Below, in pieces: positions 34,740-47,155 of a DNA stretch of 64,000 nucleotides; within the stretch, counting starts at the first letter, position 1, and each line of letters starts with the position of its first letter. Both the position numbers and the translations under genes were made by a program. The notes beneath the pieces are model-generated. The model did not search any database, had not been told where the DNA came from, and was given only the letters and a program-made list of their open reading frames with translations. Origin of the DNA: Owenia fusiformis (taxonomy: Eukaryota > Annelida > Polychaeta > Sabellida > Oweniidae); assembly GCA_903813345.2 (NCBI GenBank), contig CAIIXF020000006.1:26481936-26545935 (forward strand). Reading direction: 5' to 3'.

Positions 34740-36539
34740 AAAAATGATATCAAATGAAGATGAACTCTGGTTGAACCTTCGGAATCTGATTAGAAGAAAC
34801 GGCATTTTTTAAATCAAAACCTGCTACTGAAACGTGACATGGTGGAGCTGCCTGTCAAAATATCTTGTGCATGGGCTGGGCTCAGTCTAGTTATTTGATA
34901 GATCGTTAACAATCTGTTCCAAACCAAACTATTTGTCTTGTTGAGAATTGTGATTTCTATTGAGATGATGCAAGTCAAAAACTACAGTCTATGTGTCGTT
35001 GTATTTCATGTTATCATTTAGTTGAAAACCAGTATTCAATTTGTATATGCAATTTAATATGGGTATCACATTGAGCATTAAAGACATTAAATACAAGATC
35101 CACATACTGTGACTTTCAAATAAACAATAAAATCCTTTTTTTTAAATTGTAGACTGGGATGTCGACTAACTCTTGCGGATTCAATCATATGTTTAGAGTG
35201 CCATCTTTTAAATGAAGCTAAATGAAAAACAGCTGTGATCATTATCTAAAGGGTACCATTTTATCTAAAGGGTACCAATTTATCTACAGGGTACCAATTG
35301 TACCTTGTTTGAACAACAAATGAAGACAAGGATTTGGTGAAAGGTCTATAAGGTGAGGTTTCCTAGCATTATAGTAAATCATTGGTTGTTGTTACATGTA
35401 CACAGTACAGCACATCGTCAAATAAGCATAGTAACCGTTTTTAGGTATTTCTCTCTGCTGTTATTTTCTGTTAGTTTCGAGATATTCGTTCACCGAAACA
35501 TATTAATGAATAAAAAGGACATTTTATAGATGTCGTTTAAAGGACAATTCTAACTTTAGTTACAACGATTCTAAAAGTTTTAGTCTAGTATATTGCCAGC
35601 TGTAAATCCCAAATGGATTTAATTCGAAATGATCAAAAGAACGATTTGTGAGCAGGATTTACAAAATATGCACTCCCTAAAGGATTTAGGTATTCTGGAG
35701 GCTTCGGAGCAATAATTAATGATAAACTAAAAGATAAAAAGAAAACTGGTTGTTCATGGAGATCAAACGCGATGAGAACAATTGATGGCTGTCGGAATCA
35801 AAAAGATGTAAGGGACCACCCTGTGAATATAAGTTTCTTATAATAGACGCAGATGAATAATACTAAAACATAATTTGGAATTTAATATTATTGAGTAATA
35901 AGTCAATAGTTCGTTTGTGTCATGATCGATGTCCGATTCAATCGATGTTCGTTGTTGAATGCTTTACAATGATTATGTTACAATTTACCCGTACCCGGGT
36001 ACAATTTACCCGTTCTAATGATTATGTTTTGGATATAGTACATTAATCATTCACTTAAATGTCACGCGTTACCATTAAACTGATTCTTTTAGTTTGAGAC
36101 TCTGAACTGATTGAAATGCACAAACCTGATAACATGCTCTTATAAATTATATAAGTTCGCAAAACAATTGAAAATACGTTACATTTTTGAATCTGAAACA
36201 TAACGACGCCCCGCTTTTATATTGTAATCAGTCCTTTTCCGCAAGCTGTGTTTATCATGTCATAATAGCACTGTTCCGTATGTACTTTTATTACCATTTG
36301 TATATGTCATGACACTTTTGATCAAAGAATGTGCCAAAAGTACATTTATAGACAATGAAATGCGCTATTAGTGAATAGTACAATCGAAATTATCGCTATT
36401 TTTAATCGATCCATATATTTTCATAAAATAAAAGATTATTTTTAATCCTATTATAATGAATTTTACTGTATAAGAGGAGATATACACCATTTGGATATAT
36501 TTGTTTTATATTTGTGATTATTTCCTTAAGATTTTTGAG
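34740..36539. other. Intergenic, with an 18-19 bp triplicated motif
   Basis: TTATCTAAAGGGTACCAT-type units occur three times in tandem at 35242-35300. A smaller direct repeat, ACAATTTACCCGT, occurs at about 35980 and 36001. Otherwise this is AT-rich upstream sequence of the plus-strand membrane-protein gene; no defined promoter element can be asserted. Confidence 0.45.
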
Positions 36540-39500
36540 ATGTATAAAAAAGCGACACTGTGCTATTTACCTGTCATATGTCTCATTGGATCCACGATAA
36601 CCGGAGCAGCAGAAAATGGTAAGCACATTATAACAGGTTTAGAAGATTTTACACCTCGATAGATAGGTTATACAGTCAAGCCAAGTAACTAAGTCAACAT
36701 TCGAAAATAAAAATCTCAAAAATCGTACATCTTTGATTTCCAAAATAATTTGTGAGGTGGTTATTAAGATGATAATACATCTTTTAACGTATTAATTTTG
36801 AGTACATCTTGAATCCATTCTCAACAAAGCGTTGTCGAAATAAGGATTCGAAATATTTGAGTTCGGGATGATAAAAGTACGTTAAGATATACCACTCCTT
36901 AACAAACTCCTTTGGGAACAAGATATAGAATCAAATGCATATTCTTCTTATTTACTCCCTGACACATGCCAACGAATGTTACATAAGTTAATATCTCCGT
37001 TTTAAATAATTTTGTAAACGTTGTTCTCTACAGGTGCCATTTTTTATAATTGAAAAACAAAATTGAACATTTTGCATTTCTAAATTGATAAGTTTCTTGG
37101 AATACAACATAACTGTTAACGATTTAAGCCATTACTGATATTTCCCTTAGTGATCCCATGCTAAATAGACAGTAACTAGGTTATTATTTTGTGTTCAACC
37201 TTGTTTTCATGACTTTTAAACATGAGTCGACAATTATGTAGGAAATTTCAATTCCAAATGTAAGCGTGTCACCTCCTGTTTTTGCACAAAATGTAGCCTT
37301 TTCTTATGATAGATCGCCAAAATCTGCATGTACCTCTCAATGAGGCGACACGTTTTTAAATTTATAGATGCTGAGCTATAAACTCAAACAAAAATTCAAA
37401 CCACCCGCTATTATTTTGATTACACTAGACGAAATTTCAACTCCAGGGGAGCACTGTGGTAACACTTTGAAGGAGGATTCTTGAAAAATCGTTCGAATTT
37501 TCACAAAAGGTTTCACGCAATTTTATTGCTTTGTTTCAGCCTCAACTAAAATCATACTCAAATCCGATACCATAATTATAAGTTTAAGTTTATTCCAATT
37601 TTTTAACATGTTACATATAGTATTCATATACAATCTGACGCAAAGCGTATATTGTAGTTCAAGGATCAAAAGTCAATATTTGTAAATACAATTATTTTAA
37701 TGAAGTGCAGGAATGCAGGAAAAGTGAGATGGTAGAGTCTGCTAGAGTTACATATAAATTAATAAGTTGATATAATATAATGTTTAAGTGCTGCCTTGAA
37801 TTTAACTGTACTGACACTGTGCTTGATTTCATTAGGTAGTTTATTATAATATGATGGTCCAATATATTTAAGTGAGTCCCACCCAAACTTAATGCGGTAT
37901 TTAGGTTGGACTAAAAGGTGTTTAGATCTTGTGTCATGGCCATGTTGGGAAATTTTAAAATAGTCTTTAAAAATGTATACAGGAAAGCCAGATGGTATGT
38001 TTAAGCATCTATATACAAATGTAGCAACATTTAAATGATAAATATCAAAAATTGTCAAAATGTTTTCTCTTTTGAATAAAGGGGCAGTGTGCTCTCTAAA
38101 ATGTGAATTTGTAATTAATCTAATACATTTCTTTTGAATAAGATGTATTGGTGTAAGTATGTTCTTTTTTACATGACCCCAAATAATATTGCAATAGTTA
38201 ATTTGAGAAAGGATTAATGAATGATATACTTTAAGCTTAGAGTCATGATCAAGGATGTCTCTTACTTTATAGAGAATTCCTGTTATTCTTGATATCTTAT
38301 TAGTAATATGCTGAATATGCTTTTTCCAATTTAACTTTTCGTCAATAAATACTCCAAGAAAATTAACACTACTTTCTCTTTTTATTGGCACATTGTCAAT
38401 ATGTATATTTATGTCATGGATTAAATTTCTACCAGGAGTAAAAATTATGAAATTAGTTTTATCTAAGTTAAGAGATAGTTTGTTAGCTTTAAACCATTGA
38501 TTAATTGTTTGCAGTTCTTTGTTTAATAGTCTAACTAGTTCATCCATATTACGATTAGATATAAGTAAATTAGTATCATCTGCATATAATACAAATTTGA
38601 TAAGATTTGAGGTTGAAGTAATATCATTAATATACATTAAAAACAAAGTCGGTCCAAGTATAGATCCTTGAGGTACACCACATTTGATAATATCTTGATT
38701 TGAATAAGTGTTATTGTAGCAAGTGATCTGTTTCCTGTTTTCTAAGTAGGAAGTGAACCAATTTTTTACATTTCCCCTTAACCCATAAAAATCAATTTTT
38801 TCAAGTAGAATTTTGTGATCAACAGTGTCAAATGCCTTAGATAAGTCAAGAAACAGTCCTATGTTAAAGTTATTATCATCGAGAGATGTTCTGAGGTTTT
38901 CAAGAAAAGTTAAAATTGCCATATAAGTTGATTTGTTTGGTAAAAAACCAAACTGACTTGAGCTAAGTATTTTCTGTTTTATAATGAAATCTATAAGTCT
39001 TTTATGCATGAGTTTCTCTAGCACTTTTGAAAAGATGCTAAGAAGAGAAATAGGCCTGTAGTTAGAGAATAAACTAGGTTTTCCTTTTTTGAAAATTGGT
39101 GTAATTTTAGCTGTTTTAAGAATATCTGGGAAAATGCCATTTACAAAAGATAAGTTACACAGGTGACTAAGAAGTGGAGCTAATATATGTTTACAATATT
39201 TTAAAGCACAGGCCTTAAACCCATCTAATCCCGGAGCCCCATCCTTAAGGTTAGAAATTATCAAGGACATTTCATCTGGAGTTATAGGGTTTAAAAACAT
39301 TGAGGTAAGAATGCGACTATTTTCCTTAAGGAACTCATTATGTGAAGTACTACAGGAGATTTTACTTGCAAGCCTAGGACCGATATTTGTAAAATATTTA
39401 TTAAAATTTTCAGCAATTGATTGATTGTCTCTATAAAAAACGCCATCATTTTCAAAGAAATCAGTTGAAGAAGCTTTGGTGTTTTTTCTTTTTAATATTG

Positions 39501-42500
39501 AATCAATGACCTTCCATGTATGCTTTAAATTACCCCTGGCATCATCAATTTGTTGATTAAAATGGGTCTTTTCCGAATTGCGTATCACTGTAGTAAGTGT
39601 GTTTTTATAAGTTTTATACCTTGTTTTATTTTCTTCTGAAGGATTTTTTAAGAAGGCCTTGTATAATGTACCTTTATGCTTAACAGAAGTAAGGATAGCT
39701 GGGGTTAACCATGGTTTATCAGTATTAATTATACATTTTGTTTTAAGTGTTTTAAGTGGAAAAGTGTCATTATATATTCCTTTGAAAATTCCAAGGAAAT
39801 GCTCAAAAGCAGAATTAGTATCCTCAATTGAACAAGTGTTTGACCAATCAATTAAAGCCATCTTGTTTTTAAAAATGTTCAAATTATCAGAATTTATGAC
39901 TCTATAAGTATTGGTTTTTTTAACAAGTGTGTGCAATTGCTTATTTGTAGTAAAAAAGATTGGAAATGGTCAGAGATGTCAGAAATAATGATTCCAGATT
40001 GTTTAATGTTGTCAATTTTGTTGGTGAATATATTGTCAATTAAAGTCGCTGATGTAGATGTGACTCTAGTTGGTTTAAAAATAAGTGGATTAAGACCATG
40101 TGTTGTTATTATGTTTAGAAAACGTTCGGATTGAGTATGATTTTCCAATTTTAAAAGATCAATGTTAAAGTCTCCCATTAAATAAACATCTTTGTTCTCA
40201 CTGGTTAAGTTGGTCATAAAAACTTCAAGAGAGTTATTAAAATCAATCATGTTAATATTTGGAGGTTTATAGCATACTGAGACGATGATATTTCTAGCAT
40301 TATCCTGTGGTAATTCAACTGACAAAATATCACAGTTTGGCATAATAAATGATAAATCAGGTCTCTCAATATACATAGAAGAAGCAGAAACATATAAAGC
40401 CACGCCCCCTCCTCGAACTTCTCTTGATTTAAAAAGGCCAGTATATCCATTAAATGGATAGAAAGTTTCATCTTGCTTAGAGAACCAAGTTTCACTTAAT
40501 GCAATAATTTTGAATTTATGTGACATGAGGGCTAATAAATTATCTAACTTCCAGTTATTTTTTTTCATACTTCTCATGTTAAGATGGATACAAGAGAGGT
40601 TGGGATCATTTGGCGTGTCAGAATTAATATTTTCCAGTGTCTTATAATTACAGTGCTCAACTAATGATGACACGTTATCATTGGTAGGAATATTATTGAA
40701 CTTGTCTTCTTCTTGGGGATCAAAAAGCTTATTTTCAATGTCATAAGTTGTCACATCACCAGGAACTGTATCATAGAATAACACAGGGTTAACTGTAAAA
40801 AATGGCAGCTGATTAAGCAAATATTCATCATCCATTGTCAAAATATTCAAAATATATATCATGAGACTCTGCAGAACTCTTACCTAAACACTCCTGCTTG
40901 TAAAATATGCTCATATTAAAGTTTCAAGATCAGTTGGCTAGGACATTTTAATAAAGATGTCGTACCATTACAAAAAACGAAACAAAAAGTAAATCTCTAG
41001 GGGAATCCCCTTATACAGAATCATGAATTTGCTATGTACATGTACTGCTGTACTTTGACTTGTGAAACTTCATAGAGAAAGTATTTCACTGAGAAAAGGA
41101 AAACAGTCAAATAAAAATCCATTTGCAAACAAGCAATGCATTCAAGAGTTATCTGAAAGCAATGAATATTATGATACTAATTTGCGTGTGCAGATTAACC
41201 TGCATTAGTCATTCACTGAAAAGTTCATGCATCACTTATAAACAACTGGACAAGTATTTGAATGAAGTATTCATATTTTGAATGAAAAATCTACACACGC
41301 TGAGTTTGTAGTACTTGGGTTGCATATGCCTCCAAATCCAATAAGCTATGCATAAGTTGAAGAAATCATTGGTTGCATTTCAAAGGATTAATTCTAAATA
41401 AGGAAAAAAAAATATGAGCCTATATGTACATGTACTCAAATCATTTCTATCATGTGACATACAGTTTGCACACATGACCAGAAGATTGAACTGGGGACAT
41501 GTCATTCCTTTCTCAATTCATGAAAATGTAAAAAAGAAAAGCAATGCACTTTGTATTTGTGTTAATAAATGTACACGAGACTATCATTAATAGAAATTAA
41601 TATATTCACTAATCTCCTGATAAAGTATTAAAATTGTAAATTTGTAGTGAATTTCACTTTCATTGAATCAAATGAAAACATGAAAACAAAACAAAGTAAG
41701 AGTCCAGTCAAACTTAACACAGATGTCTATCATTGATAATTATGGATTGTAAAGAATACCATCAATGTAGAGTCTGTCGTAGACCATCCTGGCCCTTTTG
41801 TTAGATGCCTTTGCTTCCTTCAGTATAGGATAAAGAGCTTTACGGCGCTCTGCAATTTCGGAGGGGAATTGTTCATAAACACTATAGTTTGTACCTTTCA
41901 GACGATGGCAATTTTTGAGAACGATTTCCTTTCCAATGGAGGGACTAAAATGAACAATAACTCCCTGGGGTTTGCCTTGAACTCTACTTCCATGGAGTCT
42001 GTGGGTCCTGTTGATGTTGATCTTAGTCATATCTTCTTGGTTGAGTGAGAGATCATTTTGGAAGAAATTATTGAGTTTCTGTCTTAGCTCATTATTGGTT
42101 TCATTGGTTTCATCAGGTATGCCCTGTATTATGAGATTGTCTCTCATAGATCTACTCCTCAATTGTAGGATTTCTTCATGTTGGCTCTGTATCTGAACTT
42201 GAGTGTCCTGGATCTTTTTCTTCATGTCGGACATTTCCTTGGTCATGTTTACAATTTTCTCATCTTGATCTGAATGTTTCTTAGTGACATCTTCAATCTG
42301 GTCATGAGCGTAACTTAAGGATTTTTCTATTTCAGATACTGATGCTTTAAGTTCGTTGACTTGGCTGCTCGTATTATCTGTTTTCATCATGAGACGCCCA
42401 AACATTTCGAACATCACCAGTCTCCATGCTGATTCAGACATACTTTCAATATCTGAAGGTGCCAACGACTCTAAGTCAATATCAGTTGAGCCTGCCTTCT

Positions 42501-45500
42501 CATTTGGGGTTGGGTTTTTCTTTTTAGAGGCCATGTCACTTGATTTTTCAACATGAGTTTCATAAGCCTCATCAATCCATTTTTCAGTATTTTCATTTGG
42601 TTTTGTTGGAGTAGGTGGAGTTGTTTGTTGATTTGAACTGTGTTTGCGCCTCCTTTTATTGTTTTTATTAGGCATGGCAGATTGGAATAGTTGAGGAACA
42701 ACAAAATGACAGGTCCCAAAACAAAATGTCAGTAGAAAGTCAGTCTCACCTCATTTCAACAGCTTGTTGCTATTTATATATCCAATAAGTTCAATAGTAA
42801 ATTATCCATATGTAATCATTAGGTATTCATAATTGTATATATATCCATATGTTGACATATAACCTCTTGTAAAGTCTAAATAATGTCCTATTAGCTGGAG
42901 CTAAAATTATGCAACCAGCATCATGGCCTGACCTTTGACCTTCTTTGACCTTATAAATTAAAATGAAACATTAAACTCAGGTCAGGTTATATGATAAACC
43001 GTTTCGAGAATTGATGATTTGAGTTAACTGTATATTTAAATAAATGTAAGTCGGCATGTATTCGACAGTTAATGTAGACACATGATGTATGCATCCACGT
43101 GTGACCTAAATATCGATTCATGACTATCATTTTTGGCTTTCAAAAGTTAAGTTGGAAGTTACAGTGGTTGGAGATTAACGAAAACGTCAATCACATCCGA
43201 ATATCCGAACGACGTCAAGTATTAACAATACCCTTTCTGTGCATCTCGAAGAAGGCAAGGTTCTGTGATCCAGCAATTTGCATTCCGAAAGAAAAAATTC
43301 ACAAATGTCAACAAATTTCATTGAGTTGGATATTACATTCGAAATCACAACTTTCGAAATGTTTGTTTTAAACAAGAATTGTAAGAACTTAAAACATGTT
43401 GTTAGTTTTTCAAACCGCATATCCTCATTTACGTTCTTTGACAAGGATGAATTCATTAGAAAACATGGATTTTCTTGATTATTCTTCAAAACTACCCTTG
43501 AACTATAAGTATGTGGGATATTACAGTGTAAATTGACACGCATTTGTTTCCTCCATATCATGAGAAAATAAATGCAGTACCATCTTTCAATATTTGGAAA
43601 CAAAAAGTTCATTCTGTATGTAAACAAGAAAAAATACATTTATGGTTAATTCATAATGAAAAATGACAAATAACATACATCTTTTTAAGTAGGGGTATAC
43701 AGGGACATAGTGGAAATTCAGAAATTTAGGCCATATCCCAAAGACTGCTTCACCAATATGTTACAGAACATCAAATTTATCATTTACACGTTTGCTGATA
43801 GGTTTATTGAAAATAATTACACAGAGGTTTACTTCAATTGTGGCACCATTCTTAGTTAATACTGATGAACATACGAATATCGAATGTTGACTAAGTTACT
43901 TGGCTTGACCGTATATCATATTAAATTTCTCCGTCGCTAAATGTATAGGTTGTGATATGAAAAACATCAAAATAACGAAATAAGTATTATTAGTATGATT
44001 AAATATGTGATTTTATATAAACATATGAAATCAAAATTAAAAAGCTAACGTTTCGATCAAGGCATGACAATATTTCGTCATTGGCGTTTTTCTATTTACA
44101 TTTTGATTCAATTTTCACATTTTCAAATTCCCATGTTGTACCTTATCGTTACTGCGATAAACACAATTAAATGCGAAATAAATGTACAGTATCACGCTAT
44201 ATCTTACAGATTTTGTTCACATCGGATGCTGGAAGGACAACGCAACCAGAACCATGATAGAGCTTGAAGGTACAACAGATGTCCTAGATGGGGCATATTA
44301 CCAAAGAGAGAACGCCATCAATAAATGCTTTACTGCAGCAAGAAACGAAGGACTTGAATACTTTGCTTTGCAGGATAACGGCAAATGTTTTGGAGCACCA
44401 TTTGGTGACACGTCTTATGAAATGTATGGAGAAAGTGAAGCCTGCGACTCGAATGGAATGGGAGGCCAATGGGCAAATGATGTTTATAGAATCACATTGG
44501 GTAAGTACAGAACCAAACATATTCTCATAAACCAGGGCTGATCATATAATGCTTTGGAAGAGCACTGATACACAGGAGATGTTGATCACGAAGATTGCCG
44601 AAGATCGTCCAAGCAACCAATCAAATTCTTTAAAGGGTTATGGTAAGATCTTTGGCCATCTTGCGGTTGTGCTGTTCCGGTCCAAAATCTTTACCCATTT
44701 TTTATTTTTCAGAATTTGTTAACATGGGCTGCTGGAAAGACAGTAGTACAAGGACCATGACGCAGCTTGAAGGCCGTGCAGCTATACTTAATGGATTTTA
44801 TGGCAACAGAGGAGACGCCATTAACAAATGCTTCGTTGCAGCCAGGAATGAAGGGTTTGAATACTTTGGTGTACAGCATAGTGGCCAATGTTTTGGATCA
44901 GCATTTGGTGACACTTCTTATAAAAAGTATGGAGAAAAAGATAATTGTGATTTGAATGGAGAGGGAGGCCATTGGGCGAATAATGTCTATAGAATCATAT
45001 TAGGTAATTAGTGTAAGAAAGTCTAGTTCTTAATGGACATTAGTTTATTACAATGGGATATATATATATATATATCAGATCCTAACATACCAAACAAAAA
45101 TCCAACGATTCCATATTGTCTAAATCTAAAATAACATGAACTCATGTGAAAGTCACAATCAGACTAGGCCTAGTACTAACCCCACGTAAAATTTCAACTT
45201 TGCCATGCCTTCTGTTGAGTCAGTGTATCTAAAAATATAAAAAGAAAGTTTTTCAGAATAATAGTTTGATCCAAATTATTTGTGATCCTGATTTTAATAA
45301 ACTCATAATATGTACAATGTCATATATTGAATTTTCGCAATGCATTAAAAATATAAAAATAAAGTTTTTCAGCATAATAGTTTGATCCCTGATTTCATTA
45401 ACTCACAATATGCACATACATTGAATTATCGTAAATTGAAAAAACACTGTTTTGTTGTGCCACTAAATGAAACAATAAAATAATAAAATAATTTTTATGA

Positions 45501-47155
45501 CATTATACTATATCTAGTATCCAAAAAGTTGTATGGTATATAGAATTAGTGTATTATTGAATTGTAGGATATCGACGAGTTGGTGACTGTTTTATGTCAC
45601 CACACCCTGGCCTGGATTCTGTGGAAGGGACAGATTCAACCCTTGATGGTAATCACACCATGAGGGATGATGCTATTGGGTAATGTATTTCAGTAGTATT
45701 CAGATCAATATTTGTGTGCCTTAATATTAAGTATGAATATAGATCGTTATTATATAATATCGTATTTTCTGTCTAGAACTATGGATAGCTATATGTAAAT
45801 CAGTAAAATTACAGTACAATAAAACAATACAATAACGTCGTACTCTTACCTTCCCACAAATATACGGCCTCTTTAAGAGTATACAATGAAATAAGACATT
45901 ACGAATAATTGTTGAATCATACCGTCATTTTACAAGCATATATTGATTCTTTGATGTTTTGACTTGTGAAACTAGTGGCCACATAATGCTAAATGGTACG
46001 TAGTGCATTATCGATATTGTAATATCAATATTTTTTAAGTGAGTTAAATAATGGAAATCATGTCTGCAGAATGGTAGTTTTCATGCATAACAGTAAACTT
46101 TGAGCCGTACATTTTTATTCTAAAATATGCTGATCAGATTATCGAAATGTTGCATACGAAAAATATTTTGTTCACCACCTTGATGCTGATGTTAATGTTG
46201 TTAATGGAAACAATGCAATATGTAAGAATTTTGCATATAGGCCAATAAACAGTTTAACCTAGTTACATACATTCGATCATACTTCTAAAGTGACATTAGA
46301 GTTTGCTCTGATCAAGAAATGAAGCTGTAACAGGATACTGGACAAAATGGTCCTGGCTCACCAAAATAAATCTTTTAATATTTTGCAATTAGGAAATGTT
46401 ATACAGTCGCATTGGACAACGGTTACCCATATTTCGGACTAACGGACGGTGGGTTATGCTTGGCTGGGTCCACGTACAACAATTCTGCAACTCCTTTGCC
46501 AATAGCTGATTGCGGAGTAGAGGGAGATGGTGGGCCAACATCATTTCTAATCTATGAGATAATAAGCGGTAGTTTATTTTATTGATTGCAAGTTTTTTAT
46601 GGGTTATGGTGCGTTTGTTAAAATGTTTTAAAATTTTGTTTGTAGGTAAGGTGATCCTTACAAATAGTGAATTTCAGAATTATTAATGAATATTCTTTTC
46701 TGCCATAATGCTTTTTGGTCAATTTTGAAATCGAAACTATCAGTTCGATGAACCCGTTCTTAAATAGTTCAAACTTCATATTTCTAACTGTTCCAGGTCC
46801 CACATCAACAACAGCTACTACACAATCTGCGACAGTCCGATCAAATATAAGTTCGCCAATGATTTCCACTACAGCATCTACAAATCAGTTGTACAGTGCG
46901 ACAGTTACTTATAAATACCAACGTCCGAAACCTCGACATTTTGAGCCTTCTGAAGCTAAGCTGGCACCTATGTTAGGTAGCGTTTTAACGTTGATGATGG
47001 TGGCATTAATTGTTTTAATTGTCGTTCTTGACTCTGCGCGCCTTTTCCGCGACACTCGTTTTTGTTACTACAACATGAAATATGGAATGAGGCGTTTACA
47101 AAACAGGACGCTGCTGGATGATGCTACATCTCAAGAACGAGAAGAAACCACGTAA
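36540..47155 (+). CDS. Single-pass membrane protein with three GCW/WSC-like extracellular modules
   Basis: Six coding exons: 36540-36618, 44210-44500, 44713-45003, 45568-45679, 46393-46568 and 46797-47155. Phases are 1,1,1,2,1 and the total is 435 residues. Exon 1 is a signal peptide (MYKKATLCYLPVICLIG...). Exons 2 and 3 each encode one complete module with the pattern GCWKD..R....LEG...Y..R..AINKCF.AARNEG..YF..Q..G.CFG...GDTSY..YGE...C...G.GG.WA..VYRI, with four conserved Cys. Exons 4-5 form a third, more diverged module (GDCF...KCY...LCLAGSTY...DCG). Exon 6 is a Ser/Thr-rich stalk, one membrane helix (LTLMMVALIVLIVV) and a roughly 45-residue basic cytoplasmic tail. The modules resemble WSC-like carbohydrate-binding domains; the ligand is unknown. 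Intron 1 (7.6 kb) contains an antisense LINE. Symmetric phase-1 introns fit module duplication. Confidence 0.8.
37759..39936 (-). CDS. LINE ORF2, reverse transcriptase portion
   Basis: 725-codon open frame encoding the reverse transcriptase that copies the element's RNA at the nicked target. Visible motifs are FKKGKPSLFSNYRPISLLS (about residues 283-301), QFGFLPNKST (328-337), motif A FLDLSKAFDTVDH (362-374), GVPQGSILGP (420-429) and the catalytic YADD (451-454). Thumb and C-terminal regions follow with INYCNIIWG. It lacks an RNase H domain. All catalytic residues are present, so the enzyme would be active if the upstream frame were continuous. The first residues overlap the endonuclease ORF in a different frame. 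Confidence 0.9.
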   Translation of the reverse strand: MHTLVKKTNTYRVINSDNLNIFKNKMALIDWSNTCSIEDTNSAFEHFLGIFKGIYNDTFPLKTLKTKCIINTDKPWLTPAILTSVKHKGTLYKAFLKNPSEENKTRYKTYKNTLTTVIRNSEKTHFNQQIDDARGNLKHTWKVIDSILKRKNTKASSTDFFENDGVFYRDNQSIAENFNKYFTNIGPRLASKISCSTSHNEFLKENSRILTSMFLNPITPDEMSLIISNLKDGAPGLDGFKACALKYCKHILAPLLSHLCNLSFVNGIFPDILKTAKITPIFKKGKPSLFSNYRPISLLSIFSKVLEKLMHKRLIDFIIKQKILSSSQFGFLPNKSTYMAILTFLENLRTSLDDNNFNIGLFLDLSKAFDTVDHKILLEKIDFYGLRGNVKNWFTSYLENRKQITCYNNTYSNQDIIKCGVPQGSILGPTLFLMYINDITSTSNLIKFVLYADDTNLLISNRNMDELVRLLNKELQTINQWFKANKLSLNLDKTNFIIFTPGRNLIHDINIHIDNVPIKRESSVNFLGVFIDEKLNWKKHIQHITNKISRITGILYKVRDILDHDSKLKVYHSLILSQINYCNIIWGHVKKNILTPIHLIQKKCIRLITNSHFREHTAPLFKRENILTIFDIYHLNVATFVYRCLNIPSGFPVYIFKDYFKISQHGHDTRSKHLLVQPKYRIKFGWDSLKYIGPSYYNKLPNEIKHSVSTVKFKAALKHYIISTY
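39894..40862 (-). CDS. LINE ORF2, AP-type endonuclease portion
   Basis: 322 codons encoding an apurinic/apyrimidinic-like endonuclease that nicks target DNA. Motifs: LSCIHLNMRS (89-98), LSETWF (122-127), GGGVALYVS (151-159), VSVCYKPPN (194-202), YLMGDFNIDLL (227-237), LIDNIFTN (274-281) and ISDISDHF (293-300), covering the catalytic Asn, Glu, Asp and His positions. The frame ends shortly after the last motif because of a single-base change in the A-run at 39952-39957 (T-run on the coding strand). One extra base there would fuse it with the reverse transcriptase frame. The long N-terminus before residue 85 is unconserved. Confidence 0.88.
   Translation of the reverse strand: MIYILNILTMDDEYLLNQLPFFTVNPVLFYDTVPGDVTTYDIENKLFDPQEEDKFNNIPTNDNVSSLVEHCNYKTLENINSDTPNDPNLSCIHLNMRSMKKNNWKLDNLLALMSHKFKIIALSETWFSKQDETFYPFNGYTGLFKSREVRGGGVALYVSASSMYIERPDLSFIMPNCDILSVELPQDNARNIIVSVCYKPPNINMIDFNNSLEVFMTNLTSENKDVYLMGDFNIDLLKLENHTQSERFLNIITTHGLNPLIFKPTRVTSTSATLIDNIFTNKIDNIKQSGIIISDISDHFQSFLLQISNCTHLLKKPILIES
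41740..42675 (-). CDS. LINE ORF1, RNA-binding chaperone-like protein
   Basis: 311 residues. The N-terminus is basic and Ser/Thr/Pro-rich (MPNKNNKRRRKHSSN). About residues 75-180 form a long heptad-containing coiled coil, followed by an RRM-like segment starting RSRSMRDNLIIQGIP. The C-terminal domain carries INRTHRLHG, GVIVHFSP and RMVYDRLYIDGILYNP. This is the L1 ORF1p/Transposase_22 architecture: trimerising coiled coil, RRM and C-terminal RNA-binding domain. It binds the element's own RNA. The frame is intact. Confidence 0.85.
   Translation of the reverse strand: MPNKNNKRRRKHSSNQQTTPPTPTKPNENTEKWIDEAYETHVEKSSDMASKKKNPTPNEKAGSTDIDLESLAPSDIESMSESAWRLVMFEMFGRLMMKTDNTSSQVNELKASVSEIEKSLSYAHDQIEDVTKKHSDQDEKIVNMTKEMSDMKKKIQDTQVQIQSQHEEILQLRSRSMRDNLIIQGIPDETNETNNELRQKLNNFFQNDLSLNQEDMTKININRTHRLHGSRVQGKPQGVIVHFSPSIGKEIVLKNCHRLKGTNYSVYEQFPSEIAERRKALYPILKEAKASNKRARMVYDRLYIDGILYNP
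45059..45075. repeat. (TA)n microsatellite
   Basis: A short uninterrupted TA run within the intron between exons 3 and 4 of the membrane-protein gene. A duplicated AAAATATAAAAA-AAAGTTTTTCAG segment follows at about 45231 and 45346. Confidence 0.5.

Larger units (their letters stand above)
37574..42780 (-). mobile_element. Nearly full-length two-ORF LINE (L2/CR1/Jockey-like), antisense in an intron
   Basis: Minus-strand element with ORF1 (42675-41740), an 880 bp inter-ORF region, and ORF2 as an endonuclease part (40862-39894) plus a reverse-transcriptase part (39936-37759) separated by one frameshift. The 3' end carries AATAAACTTAAACTTATAAT near 37574, as usual for LINEs ending in short A/T-rich repeats rather than long poly(A). 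The 5' limit is a guess; no target duplication was identified. It sits in intron 1 of the plus-strand GCW membrane-protein gene in opposite orientation, the tolerated orientation for intronic insertions. Confidence 0.85.

Noticed and set aside
43187-43639. 150-codon minus-strand frame inside the large intron of the membrane-protein gene
   Set aside because: Low-complexity AT-driven composition, no domain, and overlapping plus-strand frames of similar length.
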